64,000 bases of DNA from Streptomyces sp. NBC_01428 (GCF_036231965.1 NZ_CP109499.1:8370001-8434000), one strand, 5' to 3'. Shown: positions 20,367 through 28,979, counted from the first letter of the stretch. Numbers and translations are program-made. Notes: a model not told the origin generated them from the letters alone.

Positions 20367-20372
20367 CGGCCG

Positions 20373-22469
20373 CTACGCGTCGTCCCGGCTCAGGTAGTCG
20401 GCGACCAGCGTCGCGAACTCCTCCGGGCCGGCGAGTCTGATCCCGAGGGTCTCGGCCTTGGCGCGCTTGGAACCCGCGCCCTCCCCGGCGACGACCAGGC
20501 TGGTCTTCTTCGAGACGCTGGAGGAGGAACGGCCGCCCGCGCGCTCGACGAGTTCGTTCATCTGGTTGCGGCTGAGCTTTTCCAGCGCGCCGGTCATCGC
20601 CCCCGTGACCACCACGGTCATCCCCGCCAGTGGTCCTCCGGCCTGCTCGGCGCCCTCCGCGCCCGGTTCCGTCTCGTCCGCCGCGACGGGCGGGGTGGCG
20701 CCGGGTTCGGTCATGTTGACCCCGGCGGCGGCGAGCTTGTCGATGAGCCGCGCCAGCTCGGCGAGTTCGGCGACGATGGACGGCGCCTTCTCCGTGCCGA
20801 TGCCGTCCACCCGCTGCATCGCCTCCGCGTCGGCGGCACGGACGTGATCCATGGTGGCGAAGTACCGGGCGATCCGACGGGACATGGAGCGGCCCGTGCC
20901 CCGGACGCCGAGCGCGCACAGCACCCGCGACAACGGCCGGCCCTTGGCCGTCCCGATCGCCGCGAGGAGGTTGTCCGTGCTGGTCTCGCCCATGCGCTCC
21001 AGACCGAGGAGCTGCTCACGGGTCAGGGTGAACAGGTCCGCCAGATCGCCGACCAGACCCGCGTCGACGAGCTGGACGACCCGGGTGTGGCCGAGCCCTT
21101 CGATGTCGAGCTGGTCGCGTCCCGCGGCGTACGAGAGGGCGGCGACCAGATGGCACATGCGGCCCTGCTCGCAACGCCAGCGCTGCTCGCTGGTGTCGAT
21201 GGCGGAGCCGCAGCGCGGGCACACCTCGGGGAAGACGATCGGCTGTTCCTCGCCCGTGCGCAGGTGGGCGACGGGCGCCTCGATGCGCGGGATGACGTCG
21301 CCCGCGCGGTGCACCATGACGTGGTCGCCCAGCCGCAGGTCGCGGCGGGTGATGTCCGCCGGGTTGTGCAGCGTGGCGTAGGTGATGGTCGAGCCGTCGA
21401 TCTCGACCGGCTCCAGGACGGCGCGCGGGGCGATGATGCCGGTGCGGCCCACGTTCCACTCCACCTCCAGCAGGCGGGTGATCTTCTCGACGGCCGGCAG
21501 TTTGTAGGCGATCGCCCAGCGCGGTGCGCGGGTGCCCGATCCGGCGGCCCGCTGGTCCGCGGCCAGGTCCGCCTTGATGACGATCCCGTCGATTCCGAAC
21601 GGCAGTTCAGCGCGCAGCGCCGCGATCTCCTGGACGCGGGCCAGGACCTCATCGGCCGTCGCGGCGGTGATCCCCGGGACGGCCGTGCCCGCCGTGGTGT
21701 TCACGCCGAGCTCGGCGGCCCGCCGCATCAGGTCGCTGTGCCTGAGGTCCTCCAGCTCCCCGGCCGTCGGGGCCTGCGTCGCGGCCGTCGGCAGCAGGCC
21801 GTACCCGAAGAACGTCATCGGGACGGTGTAGGCGCGGTCCTTGGCACGCAGGGTGCCCGCCGCGGCGTTGCGCGGGTTCGCGAACGGCTGCCCGCCGTGG
21901 GCGGTGCGCACCTCGTTGGCGTGCTCGAACTGGGCAGTGGTCATGAGGACTTCGCCCCGCACCTCCACCGTGACCGGTTCGGTGAGCGCGTCCGGCAGGC
22001 CTTCGACGGTGCCGATCGCGTGCGAGACGTCCTCCCCGGCCGTCCCGTCCCCGCGGGTGATCAGCCGGGTGAGCCGGCCCTGCTCGTAGCGCGCCGCGAT
22101 CGCGAGACCGTCCAGCTTGGGTTCGACGCTGAACGCCTCCGCCTCGTGACCGATCCGACGGGTCAACGACGCGGTCCAGGCGGTGAACTCCTCCGGCGAG
22201 AACACGTTGTCCAGGCTCAGCATCGCGACCGTGTGCGGGACGTCCCCCTCGACGGCCCCGCCGGCCACCTTTCCGGTCGGCGAGTCCGGGAGAACCGCCT
22301 CCGGATGCTCCGCCTCCCAGGCGGCGATCCCCCGCACCAGCCGGTCGTAGGCGTCGTCGTCCAGCACGGACGTGCCCCCCTCGTAGTAGGCGGCCGAGGC
22401 CTTGGTGGCGTCCTCGACGGCCTGCGCGTAGGCGACGGCGTCCACGATCACTGCAACAGGAGTTGTCAT
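20373..22469 (-). CDS. ligA: NAD-dependent DNA ligase paralogue (LigA type)
   Basis: 698 residues with all LigA domains: a shortened Ia domain with the AYYEGG pair of tyrosines (about 22), adenylation domain with catalytic lysine in VEPKLDGLAIA (about 112), OB fold, four-cysteine zinc finger (CPRCGSAIDTSEQRWRCEQG region, about 400-425), HhH repeats and a C-terminal BRCT (about 615-690). The Ia region and zinc finger are more divergent than in housekeeping LigA, so this is probably the accessory second copy. An ATG at 22478 three codons earlier is possible. It is divergent from the toxin-antitoxin pair. Confidence 0.9.
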   Translation of the reverse strand: MTTPVAVIVDAVAYAQAVEDATKASAAYYEGGTSVLDDDAYDRLVRGIAAWEAEHPEAVLPDSPTGKVAGGAVEGDVPHTVAMLSLDNVFSPEEFTAWTASLTRRIGHEAEAFSVEPKLDGLAIAARYEQGRLTRLITRGDGTAGEDVSHAIGTVEGLPDALTEPVTVEVRGEVLMTTAQFEHANEVRTAHGGQPFANPRNAAAGTLRAKDRAYTVPMTFFGYGLLPTAATQAPTAGELEDLRHSDLMRRAAELGVNTTAGTAVPGITAATADEVLARVQEIAALRAELPFGIDGIVIKADLAADQRAAGSGTRAPRWAIAYKLPAVEKITRLLEVEWNVGRTGIIAPRAVLEPVEIDGSTITYATLHNPADITRRDLRLGDHVMVHRAGDVIPRIEAPVAHLRTGEEQPIVFPEVCPRCGSAIDTSEQRWRCEQGRMCHLVAALSYAAGRDQLDIEGLGHTRVVQLVDAGLVGDLADLFTLTREQLLGLERMGETSTDNLLAAIGTAKGRPLSRVLCALGVRGTGRSMSRRIARYFATMDHVRAADAEAMQRVDGIGTEKAPSIVAELAELARLIDKLAAAGVNMTEPGATPPVAADETEPGAEGAEQAGGPLAGMTVVVTGAMTGALEKLSRNQMNELVERAGGRSSSSVSKKTSLVVAGEGAGSKRAKAETLGIRLAGPEEFATLVADYLSRDDA

Positions 22470-22658
22470 GCAGGTCATCCTGCCTGCCGCCACTGACAAC
22501 GCCCCCTCGCGGAGCCCCCGTCCCGACTCCCGAACCGACTCCCGTCCCGGCGTCCGCAACCCGCCCGGCGGTCGCCCGGCGGCCCTCGCGCGTGCCGCTC
22601 CGGCCTCCCCGGGACACCGGCTCTCGCCCTCCAGGCACCTACTAGGTACCATCGGGTC

Positions 22659-22895
22659 ATGCCGTCACTGAATGTGTCCTTCACCGAGGCCGAGCTCGAA
22701 GGCGTGCGGGCGGCCGCAGCGGCCGAGGGCAAGAGCCTGAAGCAGTACCTGCACGACCTCGGGGTGCGTGAGATGCAGCGCCGTCAGTTCGTCTCCGGTG
22801 CCGCCGCGTGGGCCGACCGGCTGCGCGAGGAGTTCGACGAGGCGTTCCCCGACGAGGTGCCACCGGCCGAGCGCGACGGGGCCGCGGCCGCCTGA
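22659..22895 (+). CDS. Ribbon-helix-helix-like antitoxin
   Basis: 78 residues: a beta strand PSLNVSFTEAEL, helix with GVRAAAAAEGKSLKQYLHD and a second helix give the RHH/MetJ-Arc pattern of DNA-binding antitoxins. The acidic C-terminal half (about 45-75) would wrap the toxin. The stop overlaps the start of the next gene by one base (TGATG), typical for antitoxin-toxin pairs. The pair should be autorepressed. Confidence 0.8.
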   Translation: MPSLNVSFTEAELEGVRAAAAAEGKSLKQYLHDLGVREMQRRQFVSGAAAWADRLREEFDEAFPDEVPPAERDGAAAA

Positions 22896-23272
22896 TGCAT
22901 CTCTACGTCGACGTCGCGTGGCTGCTCGACGTCCAGGAAGCCGCCCTCGACGACGAGGACATGTCCGTCTCGGACTATTCGGCGCTCGTCGCGGCCGTGG
23001 CCCGTCACCGGACCAAGCTGCCGACCCTCGCCTCGGCCGACCCGGACGCCGCCTGGCGCGCGGCCGCGCTGATGCACACCGTCGTCCGGCTGGAGCCGCT
23101 CCCGCACCGCAACAGCCTGTTCGCGGCGTTCGTCGCCGCCCAGTACATGGACCAGTCGGGCGAGGGCATCGACCCGCCGTACGGCGCGCTGTCCGACCTC
23201 GTGCGCAAGATCCGCGACACGCGCCTGTCCATCGGCACGGTCGCCGATCAGCTGCGGTCCTGGAAGGTTTGA
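22895..23272 (+). CDS. Fic/Doc-like toxin
   Basis: 125 residues starting MHLYVDVAWLLDVQEAAL and ending in basic helices, as in the actinobacterial Fic-family toxin component that accompanies a short RHH antitoxin. The Fic active-site loop is reduced: LEPLPHRNSLFAAFVAAQYM (about 66-85) stands where HPFxxGNxR is expected, keeping His, Arg and Asn but not the full motif. Its AMP/phosphotransferase activity is therefore uncertain. It is translationally coupled to the antitoxin and convergent with an ArsR gene. Confidence 0.78.
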   Translation: MHLYVDVAWLLDVQEAALDDEDMSVSDYSALVAAVARHRTKLPTLASADPDAAWRAAALMHTVVRLEPLPHRNSLFAAFVAAQYMDQSGEGIDPPYGALSDLVRKIRDTRLSIGTVADQLRSWKV

Positions 23273-23316
23273 TGCCCGCACCGGGCGCCGTCACCGGCGC
23301 GTCCGGTGGATACCCG

Positions 23317-23739
23317 TCAGTGTCCGCGCACCGCGGGGGCGGGGCGGGGTGACGGACTGGGCACCAGCGCCGTCGGGAGCGGCCCGGCCGGCAGTCCGGG
23401 GTCGCGGTCGGCCTGACGCAACTCGGCCAGCAACTCGGTCTGCCCTGACAGCAGTTCGGTGAGGATGCGACGGGCGGCGCGCAGCAGCTCGGCGACGTCT
23501 CCGCCGGCCAGCGCGTAACTCACGGTCGAGCCCTCACGGATGGAGACCACGATCCCCGAGCGGCGCAGTACGGCCAACTGCTGGGACAGGTTGGACGGTT
23601 CGATCTCTATCTCGCTCAGCAGGTCGCGCACCGAGACGGGACCACTCTGCAGCAGCTCCAGCACCCGGATGCGCACGGGGTGCCCGAGCATGCGGAAGAA
23701 CTCGGCCTTGGCCTGGTAGAGGGGAACCTGCCTGGTCAA
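23317..23739 (-). CDS. ArsR-family transcriptional regulator
   Basis: 140 residues. Winged helix-turn-helix (about 8-90) with FRMLGHPVRIRVLELLQSG, recognition region EPSNLSQQLAVLRRSGIV and wing REGSTVSYALAG, followed by a Leu-rich helix and a Pro-rich tail. No CxC metal site is visible, so it may sense something other than arsenic-type metals. TTG at 23739 is preferred because GGGAGC lies about 7 nt upstream. A palindrome at 23888-23903 is a plausible operator. Confidence 0.85.
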   Translation of the reverse strand: MTRQVPLYQAKAEFFRMLGHPVRIRVLELLQSGPVSVRDLLSEIEIEPSNLSQQLAVLRRSGIVVSIREGSTVSYALAGGDVAELLRAARRILTELLSGQTELLAELRQADRDPGLPAGPLPTALVPSPSPRPAPAVRGH

Positions 23740-23887
23740 TCGTTCGCTCCCTGCCGCCTCGGACGGGTTGCTTCTCCCGTTGGCGCGGCGGCTGTTCACG
23801 CGCCGCCACGCGCGGTGACGTACGGACCGATCCTCGCGGCTCCGCCTCCGCACACCCAGGGGATTGACCTGATCTGGATGTACCCAA

Positions 23888-23903
23888 TTGAAGAAGTCTT
23901 CAA
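23888..23903. promoter_or_regulatory. Candidate ArsR operator palindrome
   Basis: TTGAAGA and TCTTCAA arms separated by two bases, in an unusually AT-rich patch about 150 bp upstream of the ArsR start. The arm sequence resembles ArsR/SmtB-type sites. Confidence 0.5.
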
Positions 23904-23939
23904 GTCGTGGGCGTGCGGAGGTGCGGAGAGGTCCGCCGG

Positions 23940-24314
23940 CTAGACCTCCAGCTCCGCCTCGATGCGTGCGAGCTTGTGGCGGGCCATGGCGAGGTTGGAG
24001 GTCGCCTTGTTGAGCACCAGGTACAGGAACAGGCCATTGCCCTCACGGCCCTTGACCGGCCGGATCACGTGGTACTGGTTCTCCAGCGTGATCAGTACGT
24101 CCTCGATCTCGCTCTTGAGGCCGAGGTGCTCCATCGTCCGCATCTTCGCCCGGATCACGTCGGTGTTGCCCGCCGCCGCGATGTTCAGGTCGAGGTCGTT
24201 GCCGCCCCCCAGCGTGCCCAGCGCCATACCGCTCGTGTAGTCGACGAGAGCGGCGCCCAGCGCGCCTTCGATCGACGTCATCGTCTCCTTGAGGGAGACC
24301 TCCACATTCGCCAT
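23940..24314 (-). CDS. Roadblock/LC7 domain protein
   Basis: 124 residues of a single roadblock fold: LKETMTSIEGALGAALVDYTSG, then GNDLDLNIAAAGNTDVIRAK, strand LITLENQYHVIRPV, NGLFLYLVLNKATSNL, and a C-terminal Ala/Arg/Glu helix. Streptomyces uses such MglB-like proteins with Ras-like GTPases, usually in conservons with a histidine kinase and DUF742 protein. None of those partners are here, so this is an orphan. AGGAGGGG precedes the ATG. Confidence 0.83.
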   Translation of the reverse strand: MANVEVSLKETMTSIEGALGAALVDYTSGMALGTLGGGNDLDLNIAAAGNTDVIRAKMRTMEHLGLKSEIEDVLITLENQYHVIRPVKGREGNGLFLYLVLNKATSNLAMARHKLARIEAELEV

Positions 24315-24563
24315 CCCGATGTCCCCTCCTGGTCACCGCGCGGCCGGGGGATTTCCGGCCCGTCGGTGCTCCGGACCCTACGGACCGTCTCCGGTGGCCA
24401 GCCGAGTTCTTTCGGGACTGGCGGAAGGAGCACCGAAACGACTTTCCCCGCACCCTCTGTTGATCGAATGTGACCGACGAGTGAGCGCTGATGGTCGAGT
24501 GCGGGGAGGGAGTCGGACGCGAGCGGGCTGCGCGCGGATGGGTGCCGGGTTCCTCTCGGTCTC

Positions 24564-24597
24564 TTGATCCAGACATGCTCATTACGTATAGAGCATG
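24564..24597 (+). promoter_or_regulatory. Promoter with overlapping inverted repeat, XRE-Tap operon
   Basis: TTGATC (24564-24569), 17-nt spacer, TATAGA (24587-24592) points at the XRE gene, with the start site expected about 25 nt before its ATG. A CATGCTC / GAGCATG inverted repeat (24574-24580 and 24591-24597) brackets the -10 box, which suggests autorepression. The remaining bases of the 308-bp gap back to 24315 show nothing else. Confidence 0.65.
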
Positions 24598-24622
24598 GGA
24601 TCCGAGTGTTAGATTCCACGGT

Positions 24623-24934
24623 ATGCGGATGACCTTGGCGGAGCGGGTCCGGTCGGCGGTGGCCACGCTCCTGCACGCGACCGGTGAGTCGCAGACCGAC
24701 CTCGCCACGGCGCTGGGCGTGAGCCAGGCCCAGGTGAGCCGCCGTCAGTCCGGCGCGGCCGCGTGGAGCCTGGACGACTGCGACGCCGTGGCCGCCCACT
24801 TCGGCATCGACGTGCTGGACCTGCTGTCCGGACCGACGCGGGCCTCCGAGGCGCTGCCCGAGGGCCGACGCCGGTCCCCGGGCCGGCGTCCCGCCGTGGT
24901 CCGCCCCCTGGCGCGGGAGGAATCGACGCGATGA
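24623..24934 (+). CDS. Small XRE-type helix-turn-helix protein
   Basis: 103 residues. An N-terminal XRE/Cro-like HTH (about 5-65) reads AERVRSAVATLLHATGESQ, DLATALGVSQAQVSRRQSG and DAVAAHFGIDVLDLL, with a Pro/Arg-rich tail. The ATGA overlap with the next gene shows translational coupling. It probably binds DNA with, or regulates, the Tap-like protein. The inverted repeat in its promoter is a likely target. Confidence 0.8.
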   Translation: MRMTLAERVRSAVATLLHATGESQTDLATALGVSQAQVSRRQSGAAAWSLDDCDAVAAHFGIDVLDLLSGPTRASEALPEGRRRSPGRRPAVVRPLAREESTR

Positions 24935-26580
24935 CGGATTTCGAGACGATCGACGCCCTGCTCGCCGCCGCCCGGCAGGAGGTACCGCTGCCCGGCACCG
25001 AGGAGCGCAGGGCCCTGCGGGAGGGCGTGAACCTCTCCCGTGCCCAGGTGGCCAGGGCGCTCGGGGTCGGCCCGTCCACGGTCGGCGGCTGGGAGGCCGG
25101 ACGGGACCCGAGCGGCGAGGTCCGCGAGAAGTACGCGTACTTCCTCGAGGGAGCGCGCGCCAAACTCCTGGACCGGGCCGCGCAGGACGAGGAAGCCGAC
25201 GACGTGGCGGGCCGGGGCACGGAGACCGGCCCCGGCGACTCGCGGGACGACCACGACGGCGGCGGCACCGGAGACGACGGAGGCGTGGAGCAAGGGGCGG
25301 CCGACGATCCCGCCGACGATGTCGAGGCACTCCCGCAGCCGCGTCCCTGCGTGCTCTGCGGGCAGCCGGCCGGACACCAGGTCGCCGGATTCCCCCAGCA
25401 CCTCGACCCCGCCCAGTGCGGGGCGCCCGCACCGTCACCGCAGCCGCAGCCGCAGCCGCAGCCGCAGCCGCAGCCGCAGCCGCAGTCCCGTCCCGTCACG
25501 GCGGAACGGACGGCCGCGCGGACGCCGCGCGAACAGCCGGCCGGCCGGAGCGTCCCCGGGCGTCCGGTGAGGCCGACCAGGGTGGTGCCGGTCGGCCGAC
25601 GCGCGCAGGCCGCCGACGCACCCGACGTGATCGGCAGGACCGTGGCGGCCGAACTCGCCGCCGCGACCGGCGATGTGGAGGCGGCCACCGCCGCGCTGGT
25701 GAAGCGGGCCATCCCGGACGCGATGGCGCTGCTCGACGAGACGCGCAAGGGCGGCCGCTACGACGTGGTGGCCCACCCCTGGATCCCCGACGTCCTGCGC
25801 AAGCAGAGCGCTCGGGGCGCCGACCACATCTGGGAGGCCCGGCCCAAGTGGACCCGGGGTGAACTCCCGGCCGGGGCGCACGAGGTCACCGCGCTCGACG
25901 TCAACGGCGCCTATCTGTCGGCGCTCAAGACCCATCTCCCGATCGGACAGTTGGAGCACTCGACGTCACCGGAGCACGACCGTCGGCGCGCCGGCGTGCA
26001 TCTGATCACACCTCCCGCCTGGGCCCACGACGCGGTCCTGCCGAACCCGCTCGGCAACCGCGACGAACCGGGCCCGCTGTGGGTCACCGAACCCACGCTG
26101 CGCCTGCTGCTGCGTCTCTCGGGACCGGCGTACGGCCTGTGCGATCCCCCCGAGATCCACGAGTCGTTCACCTCGGGCGCGACCGAGGGCCTGCTGGAGA
26201 AGTTCCGCGTCGCGCTCAAGGACGCCCGGGACCGGGCGATCGCCGACGACGACGGGGTGACGCTGGAGTACGTGAAGGCGATGTACTCCAAGTTCGTCTC
26301 CACGATGGGGGAGTCGAACTACAACCGGGAGCTCTACCGGCCCGACTGGATGCACCTCATCCGCTCGCAGGCCTTCGCGAACCTCTGGATGAAGGCGTAC
26401 CGGGCCTACGACGAGGGCCTCATGGTGGTCCGCGCGATGGGCACCGACGAACTGCACGTGATCGGCGACTGGCGTGCGGTGTTCCCCGAGGGCCGCGGCG
26501 TCGCGGAGGTGAAGGTCAAGGACACCTACGCGATCGGCGGGGACGGGGACCCGGACGGGCTGCCGGACCGGGACGTCTGA
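24931..26580 (+). CDS. Telomere-associated (Tap)-like protein with polymerase-B-like region
   Basis: 549 residues resembling Streptomyces Tap, the protein that binds linear-replicon ends and recruits the terminal protein. An HTH lies at about 25-60 (LSRAQVARALGVGPSTVGGW), an acidic linker at 85-135, a C-x2-C-x16-C cluster near 143 and a Gln-Pro repeat at about 170-185. The C-terminal 280 residues carry ALDVNGAYLSAL (about 325), YVKAMYSKFVSTMGES (about 450) and RAMGTDELHV (about 505). These line up with motifs A, B and C of family-B DNA polymerases. Only about half of a polymerase is present, so catalysis is doubtful. Location away from any visible telomere suggests a chromosomal paralogue. 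Confidence 0.75.
   Translation: MTDFETIDALLAAARQEVPLPGTEERRALREGVNLSRAQVARALGVGPSTVGGWEAGRDPSGEVREKYAYFLEGARAKLLDRAAQDEEADDVAGRGTETGPGDSRDDHDGGGTGDDGGVEQGAADDPADDVEALPQPRPCVLCGQPAGHQVAGFPQHLDPAQCGAPAPSPQPQPQPQPQPQPQPQSRPVTAERTAARTPREQPAGRSVPGRPVRPTRVVPVGRRAQAADAPDVIGRTVAAELAAATGDVEAATAALVKRAIPDAMALLDETRKGGRYDVVAHPWIPDVLRKQSARGADHIWEARPKWTRGELPAGAHEVTALDVNGAYLSALKTHLPIGQLEHSTSPEHDRRRAGVHLITPPAWAHDAVLPNPLGNRDEPGPLWVTEPTLRLLLRLSGPAYGLCDPPEIHESFTSGATEGLLEKFRVALKDARDRAIADDDGVTLEYVKAMYSKFVSTMGESNYNRELYRPDWMHLIRSQAFANLWMKAYRAYDEGLMVVRAMGTDELHVIGDWRAVFPEGRGVAEVKVKDTYAIGGDGDPDGLPDRDV
25438..25485 (+). repeat. Six-base tandem repeat (CCGCAG)8
   Basis: Eight perfect copies of a 6-bp unit inside the Tap-like gene encode a Gln-Pro run. 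In-frame expansion or contraction would only change linker length. Confidence 0.95.
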
Positions 26581-26616
26581 GGTTCCCGGTCCCCGTCGGC
26601 CGTCCCGTCACGCCGG

Positions 26617-28248
26617 TCACCCGCCGTCCGCCCGCGTGGGCGCCGCCTTCCGCCGGGGGCCCGCGAGGATCAGGCTCTCGACCCCCTCGTACACCTGGCG
26701 TTCCCGGTCCGCGGCGCGGCGGCCGGAGAGCATGCTGCCCAGCCAGCCGAAGGCGAAGCCCAGCGGGATGGACACCAGGCCGGTCGTGGTGAAGGGGAAC
26801 CAGTTGAAGTCCGCCGTGGGAAAGGCGGCCGTGGGGGAGCCCGACACCAGGCGGGTGCCCGGCATCAGGACCAGAACGGCGAGCGTGCCGCCGATGAGCG
26901 TGCTGAGCAGACCGGCGCGGGTGAAGCGGCGCCAGAAGAGGCTGTAGACGAGGGCGGGGGCGATCGCCGAGGCGCCCACGCAGAACGACATGGTGGCGAG
27001 CGGCTGCAGGCTCCGGTGCTGGACGAGGACCGCGAGCGCGATCACCGGTGCGCCGACGACCAGGGCGGAGCCGCGGGCGAACGCCGTCTCGCGCTGCGGG
27101 GACAGCGCGGCCTTCCGCCCCGCGAAGACGTCGTGGGCCAGTGAGTTGGCACAGGCGAGCGTCATCCCGGCGACGGACGCGAGCAGGGTGAGGAAGATCG
27201 CCGTCGTGACGGTCGTGAACACCAGGGTCTCGGCCCGGGACACCACGGGGCCGAACGCGGCGCGGGAACCCAGGAGATACGCCGTGTGCCCCCGCGGGTC
27301 CGCGGCGGCGATGTGGGACCGGCCGATCAGAGCCGTCGCACCGATGCCGATGACACTGGCGACCATCACGAACAGGGCGACCGACGACACCGCCCACGAC
27401 ATCGAACGCCGCACCTGCCGGGCGCTGTTCGCGGTGAACATGCGCATCGTCACGTGCGGCAGGCAGGCACCGCCCAGGACGATGGCGAACTGCGTACTGA
27501 TCATGTCGAGCCGGGGATGGGGGCCACCGGCGAACTGGAGCCCGCCGTGCAGGAACGCGTGGGGCGCCCCGCTGCGCTTCGCCGCCGCGTTGAACAACGC
27601 GCCCGGATCCCAGTGGAACTGACCGAGCATCAGGACGGCGACGACGATCCCGGAGCCGAGGAGCACGACCATCTTCAGCAGTTGTATCAACGCCGTGCCG
27701 CGCATCCCGCCGATCGCCGCGTAGGTGATCATCAGGGTGCCGACGCCCACGATGCAGCCGGTCTTCATGGAGCTGTCGGAGAAGCCCAGGATGAAGGCCA
27801 GCAACTGCCCCGTGCTGGCGAGCTGGACGAGCATCATCGGGACGAGGGCGGCGATCGTGACGGCGCACGCCGTGATGCGCACGGCCCGCCCGGGCATGCG
27901 CCGCGCGAGCACGTCTCCCATCGTGAACTTGCCCGTGTTCCGCAGGGGTTCGGCCAGCAGGAACATCAGCACCAGCAGGGACAGCAGCGTGCTGAGGGCG
28001 AGGACGACACCGTCGTAGCCGCACAGGGCGATCACTCCGCCCACGGTCAGCACGGTCGCGGCCGAGATGTAGTCGCCGGCGATGGCGAGACCGTTGCGCA
28101 GCGGGGACAGCGAGCGGTATCCGGTGTAGAACTCGGCGAGGTCGTCGCTGTCGGGGCCGGTGAGCACGCACAGCAGCAGGGTCACCGTGACGGCGATGCT
28201 GAAGGCGACGAGGGACCAGGACTGGGTGGCGCCCGTGAAGGGGCTCAT
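26617..28248 (-). CDS. Sodium:solute symporter (ActP-like, SSS family)
   Basis: 543 residues with about 13 membrane helices. The SSS fold shows in DDLAEFYTGYRSLSPLRNGLAIAGDYIS (helix 1 break, split), GYDGVVLALS and FTMGDVLARRM. By family it couples Na+ to uptake of a small carboxylate such as acetate or pyruvate. It is preceded by, and overlaps by ATGA, a DUF485 gene, which is the standard partner of ActP-type symporters. Confidence 0.9.
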   Translation of the reverse strand: MSPFTGATQSWSLVAFSIAVTVTLLLCVLTGPDSDDLAEFYTGYRSLSPLRNGLAIAGDYISAATVLTVGGVIALCGYDGVVLALSTLLSLLVLMFLLAEPLRNTGKFTMGDVLARRMPGRAVRITACAVTIAALVPMMLVQLASTGQLLAFILGFSDSSMKTGCIVGVGTLMITYAAIGGMRGTALIQLLKMVVLLGSGIVVAVLMLGQFHWDPGALFNAAAKRSGAPHAFLHGGLQFAGGPHPRLDMISTQFAIVLGGACLPHVTMRMFTANSARQVRRSMSWAVSSVALFVMVASVIGIGATALIGRSHIAAADPRGHTAYLLGSRAAFGPVVSRAETLVFTTVTTAIFLTLLASVAGMTLACANSLAHDVFAGRKAALSPQRETAFARGSALVVGAPVIALAVLVQHRSLQPLATMSFCVGASAIAPALVYSLFWRRFTRAGLLSTLIGGTLAVLVLMPGTRLVSGSPTAAFPTADFNWFPFTTTGLVSIPLGFAFGWLGSMLSGRRAADRERQVYEGVESLILAGPRRKAAPTRADGG

Positions 28249-28691
28249 CGCTCCCGCTCCTGCTCGCCGCCGGCCCAGGGGACACTGCGGTTCACACGGC
28301 GGGCGAGCGGGTCGACGTAGCGGCGGGCGGTGCCCTCGTAGAGCAGCACGGCGAGCCAGGTCGCGGGTATCTGGGAGAGGGCGAGGAGCAGGCCCACGGA
28401 GAGACCGCCGACGGCCGGCCGTTCCATGAGGCCGGGGGCTCCCGCGGAGAGCCCGAGGAACAGGGTGAAGTAGCCGAGCACCGCGAACGTGGTCACCCGC
28501 CGCTGCCTGCGGTAGGCGCGCCGCAGGATGCGCAGATCGCGGTGGTGCCCGGTCCAGGCCCGGGGTAACGCCGCGTCGCGCAGGGGCTGTTCACCGGTGT
28601 CCGGGACGAGACGGACGGGGAGGGTGGCGTCGTCGTCGTGCTGTCCGTGGAGCTGTCGCGCGGGGCGGGCGGCGGAACTGTCGTACGACAT
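28245..28691 (-). CDS. DUF485 membrane protein, symporter partner
   Basis: 148 residues. The first 75 are soluble and His/Asp/Arg-rich. Two membrane helices follow (about 82-103 and 112-135), with LRRAYRRQRRVTTFAVLGYF and a closing charged tail, as in DUF485/YjcH. Such proteins are co-transcribed with acetate symporters. ATG at 28691 is preceded by GGAG. The stop overlaps the symporter start. Confidence 0.87.
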   Translation of the reverse strand: MSYDSSAARPARQLHGQHDDDATLPVRLVPDTGEQPLRDAALPRAWTGHHRDLRILRRAYRRQRRVTTFAVLGYFTLFLGLSAGAPGLMERPAVGGLSVGLLLALSQIPATWLAVLLYEGTARRYVDPLARRVNRSVPWAGGEQERER

Positions 28692-28979
28692 GCCGGTCTC
28701 CTCGTGGGGGTGCGGGCCCGGCGTACATGGACCGCGGGACGGGTGGGCGCGGCTCGGGTCCTCGCACGCTATTCGGCCCGTCGGCCAGTGCGAAGGGCTT
28801 TCCTTCAAGTACCTGGTCGGACTACGTCCATGCCGCTGACCTCGGATGTCGTCGATGAAACCGCTGTGGTCCGAGGGCCGTGAGTGAGTGCTGGGGCGTC
28901 CCGGCGGATGCCTTCCGCGGCGGCGGAGCGTGGGCCGGGGGAGGGGCCCGCGGGAGGCGGCGGGGATGCGGACGCGCCC

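Noticed and set aside
25438..25485. CRISPR-like repeat
   Set aside because: Six-base units without spacers, in frame within a coding sequence. It is a simple microsatellite.
24931..26580. Evidence that the window is at a chromosome end
   Set aside because: A Tap-like gene alone is not enough. No terminal palindromes and no terminal-protein gene are seen, and housekeeping genes (lpdA, metXY, initiator tRNA) surround it.
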